A stretch of DNA of 64,000 bases from Seriola aureovittata (GCF_021018895.1 NC_079374.1:51212-115211), one strand, 5' to 3'; numbered from the stretch's first letter, positions 14,381-27,270 are shown. Notes: generated from the sequence alone by a model not told the origin. Numbers and translations are program-made.

Positions 14381-17300
14381 GAAAATGTCAAAAATACATC
14401 ATAGTATAATAATCCATAAAATCTTCATAGTATGGTCAGGTATGAGACGAAATAATATAATTAGCCATAAAAATGCCAAAAAAGATCTTAGTATAGCATA
14501 GCAGAAAAATGACAAAAAACGGCATAGTATAGTATGGCATAAAATGTCAAAATACATCATAGTATATTAAGGCTTAAAAGTTCATACAAAAATTATAGTA
14601 TGGTCTGGCATGAGACGAAATACTATAATTAGCCATAAAAATGCCAAAAAAGATCTTAGTGTAGTATGGCAGAAAAATGACAAAAAACGACATAGTATAG
14701 TATGGCAGAAAATGTCAAAAATACATCATAGTATATTAAGGCTTCAAAGTTCATAAAAACATTATAGTATGGTCTGGCACGAGAGGAAATAATATAATTA
14801 GCCATAAAAATGTCAAAAAAGATCTTAGTGTAGTATGGCAGAAAAATGACAAAAAACATCATAGTATAGTATGGCAGAAAATGTCCAAAATACACCATAG
14901 TATATTAAGGCATAAAAGGTCATAAGATCATCGTAGTATGGTCTGGCATGAGATGTAATAGTATAATTTGCCATAAAAATGCCAAAATAGATCTTAGTAT
15001 AGTATGGCATAAAATGTCAAAAATACATCATGGTATATTAAGACATGAAAGATCATAAAAATATTATAGTATGGTCAGGCATGAGACGTAATAGTATAAT
15101 TAGCCATAAAAAATGCCAAAATAGATCTTAGTATAGCATAGCAGAAAAATGACAAAAAACGACATAGTATAGTATGGCATAAAATGTAAAAAATACATCA
15201 TAGTATATTAAGGCATGAAAGTTCAGAAAAATGTTATAGTATGATCAGGCATGATCCGAAATAATATAATTAGCCATAAAAATGCCAATAAAGATCTTAG
15301 TGTAGTATGGCAGAAAAATGACAAAAAACGACATAGTATAGTATGGCAGAAAATGTCAAAAATACATCATAGTATATTAAGTCATAAAAGGTCATAAGAT
15401 GATCGTAGTATGGTCTGGCAGAAAAATGACAAAAAACGACATAGTATAGTATGGCATAAAATGTCAAAAATACATCATGGTATATTAAGGCATGAAAGTT
15501 CAGAAAAATGTTATAGTATGATCAGGCATGATCCGAAATAATATAATTAGCCATAAAAATGCCAAAAAAGATCTTAGTGTAGTATGGCAGAAAATGTCAA
15601 AAATACATCATAGTATATTAAGGCATAAAAGGTCATAAGATGATCGTAGTATGGTCTGGCATGAGACGAAATAGTATAATTAGCCATAAAAATGCCAAAA
15701 AAGATCTTAGTGTAGTATGGCAGAAAATGTCAAAAATACATCATAGTATATTAAGGCTTCAAAGTTCATAAAAACATTATAGTATGGTCTGGCACGAGAG
15801 GAAATAATATAATTAGCCATAAAAATGCCAAAAAAGATCTTATTGTAAGATAGCAGAAAAATGACAAAAAACGACATAGTATAGTATGGCATAAAATGTC
15901 AAAAATACATCATGGTATATTAAGGCATGAAAGTTCAGAAAAATGTTATAGTATGATCAGGCATGATCCGAAATAATATAATCAGCCATAAAAATGCCAA
16001 AAAAGATCTTAGTGTAGTATGGCAGAAAAATGACAAAAAACGACATAGTATAGTATGGCAGAAAATGTCAAAAATACATCATAGTATATTAAGGCATAAA
16101 AGGTCATAAGATGATCGTAGTATGGTCTGGCATGAGACGAAATAGTATAATTAGCCATAAAAATGCCAAAAAAGATCTTAGTATAGTATGGCATAAAATG
16201 TCAAAAATACATCATGGTATATTAAGACATGAAAGATCATAAAAATATTATAGTATGGTCAGGCATGAGACGTAATAGTATAATTAGCCATAAAAATGCT
16301 AAAATAGATCTTAGTATAGCATAGCAGAAAAATGACAAAAAACGACATAGTATAGTATGGCATAAAATGTAAAAAATACATCATAGTATATTAAGGCATG
16401 AAAGTTCAGAAAAATGTTATAGTATGATCAGGCATGATCCGAAATAATATAATTAGCCATAAAAATGCCAAAAAAGATCTTAGTGTAGTATGGCAGAAAA
16501 ATGACAAAAAACGACATAGTATAGTATAGCAGAAAATGTCAAAAATACATCATAGTATATTAAGGCATAAAAGGTCATAAGATGATCGTAGTATGGTCTG
16601 GCAGAAAAATGACAAAAAACGACATAGTATAGTATGGCATAAAATGTCAAAAATACATCATGGTATATTAAGGCATGAAAGTTCAGAAAAATGTTATAGT
16701 ATGATCAGGCATGATCCGAAATAATATAATTAGCCATAAAAATGCCAAAAAAGATCTTAGTGTAGTATGGCAGAAAAATGACAAATAACGACATAGTATA
16801 GTATGGCAGAAAATGTCAAAAATACATCATAGTATATTAAGGCATAAAAGGTCATAAGATGATCGTAGTATGGTCTGGCATGAGACGAAATACTATAATT
16901 AGCCATAAAAATGCCAAAAAAGATCTTAGTGTAGTATAGCAGAAAAATGTCAAAAAACGACTTAGTATAGTATGGCATAAAATGTCCAAAATACACCATA
17001 GTATATTAAGGCATAAAAGGTCATAAGATCATCGTAGTATGGTCTGGCATGAGATGTAATAGTATAATTTGCCATAAAAATGCCAAAAAAGATCTTAGTA
17101 TAGTATGGCAGAAAAATGACAAAAAACGACATAGTATAGTATGGCAGAAAATGTCCAAAATACACCATAGTATATTAAGGCATAAAAGGTCATAAGATCA
17201 TCGTAGTATGGTCTGGCATGAGATGTAATAGTATAATTTGCCATAAAAATGCCAAAATAGATCTTAGTATAGTATGGCATAAAATGTCAAAAATACATCA

Positions 17301-17767
17301 TGGTATATTAAGGCATGAAAGTTCAGAAAAATGTTATAGTATGATCAGGCATGATCCGAAATAATATAATTAGCCATAAAAATGCCAAAAAAGATCTTAG
17401 TATAGCATAACAGAAAAATGACAAAAAACGGCATAGTATAGTATGGCATAAAATGTCAAAATACATCATAGTATATTAAGGCTTCAAAGTTCATAAAAAC
17501 ATTATAGTATGGTCTGGCACGAGAGGAAATAATATAATTAGCCATAAAAATGCCAAAAAAGATCTTAGTGTAAGATAGCAGAAAAATGACAAAAAACGAC
17601 ATAGTATAGTATGGCATAAAATGTCAAAAATACATCATAGTATATTAAGGCATAAAAGGTCATAAGATCATCGTAGTATGGTCTGGCATGAGATGTAATA
17701 GTATAATTTGCCATAGAAATGCCACAAAAGATCTTAGAGTAGTATGGCAGAAAAATGTCAAGCGTTT

Positions 17768-17914
17768 GGCATCGTGTGGCGCAGTGGTCTAAGCAGGCGA
17801 CTCATGTGTAGAGGCTAAATTCTTGCTGCAGTTGGCCCCGGTTCGATTCCCGCATCGGACGGCCTAATAAGGGCATAAAAGCCCCAAAAATATACAAAAA
17901 AAAAAAAAAAAAAA
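17768..17914 (+). mobile_element. tRNA-derived SINE copy 4 in satellite 2
   Basis: Same structure and same satellite phase. It differs by GGCGACTCATG in place of GGCGCCCCATG after the A box. The A tail runs to 17914. Confidence 0.65.
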
Positions 17915-18837
17915 GAAAATGTCAAAAATACGTCATAGTATAATAATCCATAAAAGGTCATAAAATCATCGTAGTATGGTCTGGCATGAGATGTAATAGT
18001 ATAATTTGCCATAAAAATGCCAAAAAAGATCTTAGTATAGTATGGCAGAAAAATGACAAAAAACGACATAGTATAGTATGGCAGAAAATGTCAAAATACA
18101 CCATATTATATTAAGGCATAAAAGGTCATAAGATCATTATAGTATGGTCAGGCATGGGATGTAATAGTATAATTAGCCATAAAAATGCCAAAAAAGATCT
18201 TAGTATGGTATGGCATAAAATGTCAAAAATACATCATGGTATATTAAGACATGAAAGATCATAAAAATATTATAGTATGGTCAGGCATGAGACGTAATAG
18301 TATAATTAGCCATAAAAATGCTAAAATAGATCTTAGTATAGCATAGCAGAAAAATTAAAAAAAACGACATAGTATATTAAGGCATAAAAGGTCATAAGAT
18401 CATCGTAGTATGGTCTGGCATGAGACGAAATAATATAATTAGCCATAAAAATGCCAAAAAAGATCTTAGTGTAGTATAGCAGAAAAATTTCAAAAAACGT
18501 CATAGTATAGTATGGCAGAAAATGTAAAAAATACATCATAGTATATTAAGGCTTCAAAGTTCATAAAAACATTATAGTATGGTCTGGCACGAGAGGAAAT
18601 AATATAATTAGCCATAAAAATGCCAAAAAAGATCTTAGTGTAAGATAGCAGAAAAATGACAAAAAACGACATAGTATAGTATGGCATAAAATGTCAAAAA
18701 TACATCATAGTATATTAAGGCATAAAAGGTCATAAGATCATCGTAGTATGGTCTGGCATGAGATGTAATAGTATAATTTGCCATAGAAATGCCACAAAAG
18801 ATCTTAGAGTAGTATGGCAGAAAAATGTCAAGCGTTT

Positions 18838-18974
18838 GGCATCGTGTGGCGCAGTGGTCTAATCAGGCGTCCCATGTGTAGAGGCTAAAGTCTTGCTGCA
18901 GTTGGCCCCGGTTCGATTCCCGCATCGGACGGCCTAATAAGGGCATAAAAGCCCCAAAAATATGAAAAAAAAAA
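18838..18974 (+). mobile_element. tRNA-derived SINE copy 5 in satellite 2
   Basis: Same structure. It shares the unusual upstream flank AATGTCAAGCGTTTGGC with copy 4, so copies 4 and 5 were probably duplicated together with the surrounding satellite. It has CTAATCAGGCGTCCC after the A box. Confidence 0.65.
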
Positions 18975-19454
18975 GAAAATGTCAAAAATACGTCATAGTA
19001 TAATAATCCATAAAATCTTCATATTATGGTCAGGTATGAGACGAAATAATATAATTAGCCATAAAAATGCCAAAAAAGATCTTAGTGTAGTATAGCAGAA
19101 AAATTTCAAAAAACGTCATAGTATAGTATGGCAGAAAATGTAAAAAATACATCATAGTATATTAAGGCTTCAAAGTTCATAAAAACATTATAGTATGGTC
19201 TGGCACGAGAGGAAATAATATAATTAGCCATAAAAATGCCAAAAAAGATCTTAGTGTAAGATAGCAGAAAAATGACAAAAAACGACATAGTATAGTATGG
19301 CATAAAATGTCAAAAATACATCATAGTATATTAAGGCATACAAGGTCATAAGATCATCGTAGTATGGTCTGGCATGAGATGTAATAGTATAATTTGCCAT
19401 AGAAATGCCACAAAAGATCTTAGAGTAGTATAGGAGAAAAATGTCAAAAAGTTT

Positions 19455-19600
19455 GGCATCGTGTGGTGCAGTGGTCTAAGCAGGCGCCCCATGTGTAGAG
19501 GCTAAAGTCTTGCTGCAGTTGGCCCCGGTTCGATTCCCGCATCGGAAGGCCTAATAAGGGCATAAAAGCCCCAAAAATATACCAAAAAAAAAAAAAGAAA
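19455..19600 (+). mobile_element. tRNA-derived SINE copy 6 in satellite 2
   Basis: Same structure; ATCGGAAGGCC replaces ATCGGACGGCC after the B box, a change shared only with copy 7. The tail ends AAAGAAAAGAAAATGTC. Confidence 0.65.
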
Positions 19601-20224
19601 AGAAAATGTCAAAAATACGTCATAGTATAATAATCCATAAAATGTCATAAAATCTTCATAGTATGGTCAGGCATGAGACGAAATAATATAATTAGCCATA
19701 AAAATGCCAAAAAAGATCTTAGTGTAAGATAGCAGAAAAATGACAAAAAACGACATAGTATAGTATGGCAGAAAATGTCAAAAATACATCATAGTATATT
19801 AAGGCATAAAAGGTCATAAGATCATCGTAGTATGGTCTGGCATGAGATGTAATAGTATAATTTGCCATAAAAATGCCAAAATAGATCTTAGTATAGTATG
19901 GCATAAAATGTCAAAAATACATCATGGTATATTAAGACATGAAAGATCATAAAAATATTATAGTATGGTCAGGCATGAGACGTAATAGTATAATTAGCCA
20001 TAAAAATGCTAAAATAGATCTTAGTATAGCATAGCAGAAAAATGACAAAAAACGACATAGTATAGTATGGCAGAAAATGTCAAAAATACATCATAGTATA
20101 TTAAGGCATAAAAGGTCATAAGATCATCGTAGTATGGTCTGGCATGAGATGTAATAGTATAATTTGCCATAGAAATGCCACAAAAGATCTTAGAGTAGTA
20201 TAGGAGAAAAATGTCAAACAGTTT

Positions 20225-20370
20225 GGCATCGTGTGGCGCAGTGGTCTAAGCAGGCGCCCCATGTGTAGAGGCTAAAGTCTTGCTGCAGTTGGCCCCGGTT
20301 CGATTCCCGCATCGGAAGGCCTAATAAGGGCATAAAAGCCCCAAAAATATACAAAAAAAAAAAAAAGAAA
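20225..20370 (+). mobile_element. tRNA-derived SINE copy 7 in satellite 2
   Basis: Same structure. It shares the GGAAGGCC change and the AAAGAAAAG tail end with copy 6, pointing to a local duplication of about 770 bp rather than a new insertion. Confidence 0.65.
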
Positions 20371-21307
20371 AGAAAATGTCAAAAATACGTCATAGTATAA
20401 TAATCCATAAAATGTCATAAAATCTTCATAGTATGGTCAGGTATGAGACGAAATAATATAATTAGCCATAAAAAAATGCCAAAAAAGATCTTAGTATGGT
20501 ATGGCATAAAATGTCAAAAATACATCATGGTATATTAAGACATGAAAGATCATAAAAATATTATAGTATGGTCAGGCATGAGACGTAATAGTATAATTAG
20601 CCATAAAAATGCTAAAATAGATCTTAGTATAGCATAGCAGAAAAATTTTAAAAAACGACATAGTATATTAAGGCATAAAAGGTCATAAGATCATCGTAGT
20701 ATGGTCTGGCATGAGACAAAATAGTATAATTAGCCATAAAAATGCCAAAAAAGATCTTAGTGTAGTATAGCAGAAAAATTTCAAAAAACGGCATAGTATA
20801 GTATGGCATAAAATGTCAAAAATACATCATAGTATATTAAGGCTTCAAAGTTCATAAAAACATTATAGTATGGTCTGGCACAAGAGGAAATAATTTAATT
20901 AGCCATAAAAATGCCAAAAAAGATCTTAGTGTAGTATGGCAGAAAAAGTACAAAAAACGACATAGTATAGTATGGCAGAAAATGTCAAAAATACATCATG
21001 GTATATTAAGACATGAAAGATCATAAGATCATCGTAGTATGGTCTGGCATGAGATGTAATAGTATAATTGGCCACAAAAATGCCAAAATAGATCTTAGTA
21101 TAGTATGGCATAAAATGTCAAAAATACATCATGGTATATTAAGACATGAAAGTTCATAAAAACATTATAGTATGGTCAGGCTTGAGACGTAATAGTATAA
21201 TTAGCCACAAAAATGCTAAAATAGATCTTAGTATAGCATAGCAGAAAAAAAAAAAAAAACGACATAGTATAGTATGGCATAAAATGTCAAAAATACATCA
21301 TGGTATA

Positions 21308-22610
21308 TTAACCCTCGTATTATGTTGAAAAAAAATTACATTGATTATGTTGCGGGTCATTTTGACCCGTACTGTGTAAATGCACGCAAAACAGCCAAGA
21401 AAACAGGTTAAACTAATAACCAATTTATTTTAGATTATATAAACATTTAGAAAAGTGACATACAATACATTTTTAATTCCAACACTATATTTAAGAACTA
21501 TTTTGTTTAGGTTTTTCCCTCTTCATAAACACATTTCTTTTTAACTTTAACTTTAAGATGCGCCATTTTCTCAGATTTTCAACGTTCAACATTTTCAATA
21601 AGCCTGTGTATATTCTCATTTGTCCAGGTCTAGGAACATTTTCAATATTCTCCACTTGATGGGCAGAATGTTACTGTGTGCTTTCTGCAGATGTAATTCT
21701 TGCATTTCACACAACAGGTACTTGTTTTACTGTCCTCTCGGGAGGGACAGACCTGGCATCTTTTCCATTTCTTTTCACCTGTGTCCACTGGATGTTGGTT
21801 GGGTGACCTGAGCTTGACCTTTTCAATGACAGCTGCTGCTGCTGGGGATCGAGCTGGCCTGGCTCGCGTCTGGATCTTGGGAGTGACAAGTGCTTTGCCG
21901 AGTTCTTCCAGGAAAAGCCGACGTTGGTGCAATTTGCCGGCATTCCATTGCTGGTTGATTTCAGTCCACAGGACATAGGCATTGTAAGCAGACACGTCCA
22001 CAATTTTGTAGAAAATCACCAAAGGTCAACGGGCAGTCTTGCGCTAGCAGCTGTATGTTGCTGTGACTTTGTCCAGATTGTCAACTCCTCCTTTGGTGGA
22101 GTTATAATCCAGGATCATTTGTGGCTTCATGTCTTCTCTTTTGCTTAGAGATGCATCTGTGTGCATTGTACTCATTACAAGAACATTCTTGTTTCTCTTT
22201 GGGCAGTATGAAACAACTGCTGCTTTCTCAGTGAAAGCAAATATTGAGGAATGCAGATGTCTGCCCTGTATCTTCAGAATTTCACTGGGAAGTTCTGGCT
22301 TATTTCTTCTGACTGTTCCCAACATGGTCAGCTTTCTCTTCTGAAGTTCATCTCCAAGGCGGTAGGATGTAAAGAAGTTGTCACAAGTGATGTTATGACC
22401 TTGCAGCCCTTCTGGGTCAAAATGACCCGCAACATCATCTTTGTATACAAACTCTGCACAGACACTCCACTACACATCAAAGTGTCCAGATTTTACAAAC
22501 CAGTTCATGACCCTAGATGAGGAAAAGTCACCAAATTTCATGAAGGAAAAAAAAGGATAACCAGTACTTTTGTCAACACAAAAACTGAAACGGGTCAGAT
22601 TCAAATTCAT
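21308..22610 (-). mobile_element. piggyBac-family DNA transposon remnant
   Basis: The left end is TTAA (21308-21311) followed by CCCTCGTATTATGTTG, the expected piggyBac TTAA target and CCC-type terminus. The subterminal motif GCGGGTCATTTTGACCC at about 21335 recurs inverted near 22418-22432 (GGGTCAAAATGACCCGC). Between them is a minus-strand transposase remnant. The right part (22433-22610) holds further AACGGGTCAGA-like subterminal sequence, but I see no GGGTTAA terminus, so the transposase 5' end and the right terminus are deleted or rearranged. The element sits exactly between satellites 2 and 3. Confidence 0.8.
21642..22417 (-). pseudogene. piggyBac transposase, C-terminal part, broken
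   Basis: Read right to left, the frame opens with a segment containing CDNFFTSYRLGDEL, continues through KRKLTMLGTVRRNKPELP, NSTKGGVDNLDK, then DVSAYNAYVLWTEINQQWN, and ends in a cysteine-rich tail (CQVCP, CCVKCKNYIC, KHTVTFC). These are hallmarks of the C-terminal half of the DDE_Tnp_1_7 catalytic domain plus the terminal zinc-binding domain of piggyBac transposases. Two in-frame stops, TAG just after the YSC motif and TGA seven codons later (about 22027-22047), break the frame. The N-terminal half, including the first catalytic aspartates, is absent. It is a dead copy. A domesticated piggyBac-derived gene is unlikely because of the stops. Confidence 0.85.
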
Positions 22611-24744
22611 AGTTTAGTAAGGCATAAAAAGTAATAAATACGACATAATATAGTAAGGCATAAAAAGTCATAGTATAGTAAGGCATAAAAAGTAATAAAA
22701 AAGTCATAGTTTAGTAAGGAATAAAAAGTAATAAATACGACATAATATAGTAAGGCATAAAAAGTCATAGTATAGTAAGGCATAAAAAGTCATAAAAACG
22801 ACATAGTACAATAAGGCATAAAAAGTCATAAAAAAAGTCATATTTTAGTGAGGCGTAAAATGGCAAAAAAACGACATTGTATAGTAAGGCATAAAAAGTC
22901 ATAAAAAAGTCATACTTTAGGAAGGCATAAAAAGTAATAAAAACAACATAGTATATAAGGCATAAAATGTAAAAAAAAAAGACATAGTATAGTAAGGCAT
23001 AAAAAGTCATAGTATAGTAAAGAATAAAAAGTCATAAAAACAATATTGTATAGCAAGGCATAAAAAGTCATAAAAAAGTCATATTTTAGTGAGGCGTAAA
23101 ATGGCAAAAAAACGACATTGTATAGTAAGGCATAAAAAGTCATAAAAAAGTCATAGTTTAGGAAGGCATAAAAAGTAATAAAAACAACATAGTATATAAG
23201 GCATAAAATGTAAAAAAAAAGACATAGTATAGTAAGGCATAAAAAGTCATAGTATAGTAAAGAATAAAAAGTCATAAAAAGTCATAAAAATGACATAGTA
23301 TAGTAAGGCATAAAAAGTCATAAAAACAACATAGTATAGCAAGGCATAAAAAGTCATAGTATATTAAGACATAAAAAGTCATAAAAAAGTAATAGTTTAG
23401 TAAGGCATGAAAAGTAATAAAAACGACATAATATAGTAAGGCATAAAAAGTCATAAAAAAGTCACATTTTAGTAGGGGATAAAATGTCAAAAAAACGACA
23501 TAGTACAGTAAGGTATAAAAAGTCATAGTATAGTAAGACATAAAAAGTCCTAAAAAAGTCATAATATATTAAGGCATAAAATGTAAAAAAAACGACATAA
23601 TATAGTAAGACATAGAAAGTCATAAAAAAGTAATACTTTAGTAAGGCATAAAAAGTCATAAAAACGACATAGTATAGCAAAGCATAAAAAGTCATAGTAT
23701 AGTAATGATTAAAACGTCATAAAAAAGTCATAGTTAAGTAAGGCATGAAAAGACATAGTATAGTAAGGCATAAAAAGTCATAAAAAAAACATAGTATAGT
23801 AAGGCATAAAAAGTCATAGTATAGTAGGGCATAAACAGTCAAAAATGACAGTATAGTAAGGCATAAAAAGTCATATCATAGTAAGGCATAAAAAGTTATA
23901 AAAACAACATAGTATAGCAAGGCATAAAAAGTCATATCATAGGTAGGCATAAAAAGTCATAAAAACAACATAGTATAGCAAGGCATAAAAAGTCATAGTA
24001 TAGTAAAGACTAAAAAGTCATAAAAAAGTCATATTTTAGTAAGGCATAAAATGTCAAAAAAACGACATAGTATAGTAAGGCATAAAAAGTCATAGTATAG
24101 TAAAGAATAAAAAGTCATAAAAAAGTAATAGTTTAGTAAGGCATAAAAAGTAATAAAAACGACATAATATAGTAGGGCATAAAAAGACATAGTATAGTAA
24201 AGAATAAAAAGTCATAAAAAAGTCACATTTTAGTAAGGCATAAAATGTAAAAAAAAACGACATAATATAGTAAGACATAAAACGTCATAAAAAAGTAATA
24301 CTTTAGTAAGGCATAAAAAGTCATAAAAACGACATAGTATAGCAAAGCATAAAAAGTCATAGTATAGTAATGATTAAAACGTCATAAAAAAGTCATAGTT
24401 AAGTAAGGCATGAAAAGACATAGTATAGTAAGGCATAAAAAGTCATAAAAAAACATAGTATAGTAAGGCATAAAAAGTCATAAAAAATCTACATAGTATA
24501 GTAAGGCATAAAAAGTCATAGTATAGTAGGCCATAAACAGTCAAAAATGACAGTATAGTAAGGCATAAAAAGTAAAAAAAAACTACATAGTATAGTAAAG
24601 AATAAAAAGAAATAAAAACGTCATAGAATAGTAAGGCATAAAATGTCAAAAAAACGACATAGTATAGCAAGGCTTAAAAAATCATAGTATAGTAAAGAAT
24701 AAAAAGTCATAAAAAGTCATAGTTTAGTAAGGCATAAAAAGTTA
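22611..24744. repeat. Satellite array 3, left arm
   Basis: Tandem units of about 35-40 bp with the consensus AGTATAGTAAGGCATAAAAA followed by GTCATAAAAAACGACAT. On the plus strand the purine-rich form (GGCATAAAAAGTCAT) runs throughout. Larger duplications of a few hundred bases are visible, for example around 23040-23280 against 22790-23040. Open frames on the minus strand (MTFYALLYY-type) follow the repeat period and are not genes. The sub-repeat resembles that of satellite 2 (TAGTATGGCATAAAA), so the two families probably share an origin. Confidence 0.93.
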
Positions 24745-24754
24745 CTATAGTATG

Positions 24755-26420
24755 AGTTTTTTATGACTTTTTATGCCTTACTATACTATGACTTTTTTAT
24801 GACTTTTTATGTCTTACTATACCATGACTTTTTATGCCTTACTATAATATGTAGTTTTTATGACTTTTTATACCTTAACTGTACTATGTCGTTTTTATGA
24901 CATTTTATGCCTTACTATACTATGACTTTTTTATGACTTTTTATGTCTTACTATACCATGACTTTTTATGCCTTACTATAATATGTAGTTTTTATGAATT
25001 TTTATACCTTACTGTACTATGTCGTTTTTATGACGTTTTAAGCCTTACTAAATTATGACTTTTTTATGACTTTTTATACCTTAATGTACCATGACTTTTT
25101 ATATCTTACTGTACTATGACGTTTTTATGACTTTTTATTCTTTACTATGACTTTTTATGCCTTACTATACTATGACTTTTTTATGACGTTTTATGCCTTA
25201 CTATACTATGTAGTTTTTTTTTACTTTTTATGCCTTACTATACTATGTCGTTTTTTTGACATTTTATGCCTTACTAAAATATGACTTTTTTATGACTTTT
25301 TATGCCTTACTATACTATGTAGTTTTTTTTTACTTTTTACGCCTTAGTATACTATGACTTTTTATGCCTTACTATAATATGTAGTTTTTTATGACTTTTT
25401 ATACCTTACTGTACTATGTCGTTTTTATGACGTTTTAAGCCTTACTAAAATATGACTTTTTATACCTTAATGTACTATTACTTTTTATATCTTACTGTAC
25501 TATGTTGTTTTTATGACTTTTTATTCTTTACTATGACTTTTTATGCCTTACTATACTATGTCTTTTTATGACGTTTTATGCCTTACTATACTATGTAGTT
25601 TTTTTTTACTTTTTATGCCTTACTATACTATGTCGTTTTTTTGACATTTTATGCCTTACTAAAATATGACTTTTTATGACTTTTTATGCCTTACTATACT
25701 ATGTAGTTTTTTTTTACTTTTTACGCCTTAGTATACTATGACTTTTTATGCCTTACTATAATATGTAGTTTTTTATGACTTTTTATACCTTACTGTACTA
25801 TGTCGTTTTTATGACGTTTTAAGCCTTACTAAAATATGACTTTTTATACCTTAATGTACTATTACTTTTTATATCTTACTGTACTATGTTGTTTTTATGA
25901 CTTTTTATTCTTTACTATGACTTTTTATGCCTTACTATACTATGTCGTTTTTATTACTTTTTATGCCTTACTATACTATGTCGTTTTTATTACTTTTTAT
26001 GCCTTCCTAAGCTATGACTTTTTTATGACTTTTTATGTCTTACTATACTATGACTTTTTATGCCTTACTATACTATGACTTTTTTATGACTTTTTGTGAC
26101 TTTTTATTCTTTACTATACTTTGACTTTTTATGCCTTATTATACTATGTCGTTTTTTTTTACATTTAATGCCTTACTTAACTATGACTTTTTTATGACGT
26201 TTTAAGCCTTACTATACTATGACTTTTTATGCTTTGCTATACTATGTTGTTTTTATGACTTTTAATGCCTTACTATATTATGACTTTTTTATGACTTTTT
26301 ATACCTTAATATATTATGACTTTTTATGACTTTTTATACCTTACTATACTATGACTTGTTATGCCTTACTATACTATGTCTTTTTTTTTACATTTAATGC
26401 CTTACTTAACTATGACTTTT
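24755..26420. repeat. Satellite array 3, inverted right arm
   Basis: The same minisatellite in the opposite orientation: the plus strand now reads GACTTTTTATGCCTTACTAT throughout. The switch happens within about 25 bases around 24735-24765, where GGCATAAAAAGTTACTATAG meets TTTTTTATGACTTTTTATGCC. Together with the left arm it is a head-to-head inverted repeat with arms of about 2.1 and 1.7 kb. Copies within the arm, such as 25080-25420 and 25440-25800, are near-identical to each other. Confidence 0.93.
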
Positions 26421-26423
26421 TAA

Positions 26424-26470
26424 CTAACCCTAACCCTAACCATACCACACCATATCCTAACCCTAACCAT
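26424..26470. repeat. Telomere-like CCCTAA tract, left of the retroelement
   Basis: Short degenerate CCCTAA repeats (CTAACCCTAACCCTAACC, then variants, then CCTAACCCTAACC) lie directly at the end of satellite 3. They match the vertebrate telomere motif (TTAGGG on the minus strand). The tract is too short to be a true telomere, and similar motifs occur elsewhere in fish DNA. Confidence 0.7.
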
Positions 26471-26990
26471 TCGGCTTTATTGCCTAAACCTAAATATCCT
26501 CAATTTGCCTGACCCTGAAACATAATTGGCAATCCTTTTTACTTTAAATATCCCATTCACTCACCTGGATTTTTCCATCCACTCATCCACCTGTCCCAGA
26601 CAAGAAGCCAGCTTTTGGCACCATCTTGAGGACAAAAAAAATCATTGCAGGCTTGGTGAACCTCAAACAATAAATTATGAAATTTGAATCACAAACTCAT
26701 TAATACTCATCTGGAGCTAAATTGTAAAAACTATATAACTACTGCCCCCCTCCCCCCCTCCCTTTTTTATTTAAAAACAATAACATATGACTCCAGAAAC
26801 AAAATTAAAACCTACTTACCCTCTCCCCTCCCTCAGGGTCAGACAATTTTGGACAGATCCAGCTCCTTTCCTCTATCACAACTCCAGCATTGAGTGCATT
26901 GCCACTCTAACATGGAGATTATAACCCCCTACTCCCACTGAGAGGCAGAATATCCCACTGTAGAAACAGTTATACACCATAACTCTATTA
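26471..26990. other. Unassigned sequence left of the retroelement body
   Basis: This stretch is AT-rich with C-rich runs (about 26745-26765). I see no conserved coding sequence in it. It may be the 5' part of the Penelope-like element's terminal repeat or flanking DNA; no matching copy is visible after ORF2. Confidence 0.3.
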
Positions 26991-27270
26991 CAGAGATTAT
27001 TAGTTACCGGTCTCCTTTAAATGATCATAACACTACTTCCTGGTCTCCCACCAACCACAGCTTCATAACCACTAACAGTTGTCTTTCTTCCTTTCTTTTC
27101 TTCTCCTCTTTTTCTCCCCTCTCATCTCATTAGTCAGGAACACCCACCCACTTACCATACCCACTTCAAACCCAGTGGGGATTGGTCAATTTGAATTCTG
27201 GGTGGGAGCAACATCTGGACCAATCCAGGGGGAGGGGAACCCAAAATTGGAGGGAAAATTCTAATCTACC

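Larger units (their letters stand above)
7440..21307. repeat. Satellite array 2: AT-rich units of about 170 bp
   Basis: Nearly 14 kb of tandem AT-rich units, mostly 168-172 bp with shorter variants near 134 bp that lack one internal block. Each unit is itself built from diverged sub-repeats of about 35 bp around a TAGTATGGCATAAAA-like motif, followed by ATGTCAAAAATACATCAT, TATTAAGGCATAAAAGG, TGGTCTGGCATGAGA and AAAAAGATCTTAGT. Many 60-90 codon open frames on both strands (repeating motifs such as MPYYTM or FFVIF) come from this periodicity and should not be annotated as proteins. Seven A-tailed tRNA-like inserts are embedded in the array and listed separately. The left border with array 1 is a direct junction; the right border is the TTAA where the piggyBac remnant begins. 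Confidence 0.95.

Noticed and set aside
7645..20320. Functional tRNA genes
   Set aside because: A and B boxes are good, but no acceptor stem or anticodon stem folds convincingly and each copy ends in an A tail with repeated flanks, which fits a SINE.
7934..21111. Conserved Tyr/Phe-rich membrane-like peptides on the minus strand
   Set aside because: These come from the AT-rich satellite repeat on both strands; the same peptide appears in shuffled order in every unit.
1..26420. CRISPR array
   Set aside because: The repeats have no alternating unique spacers and no cas genes, and the DNA is eukaryotic.
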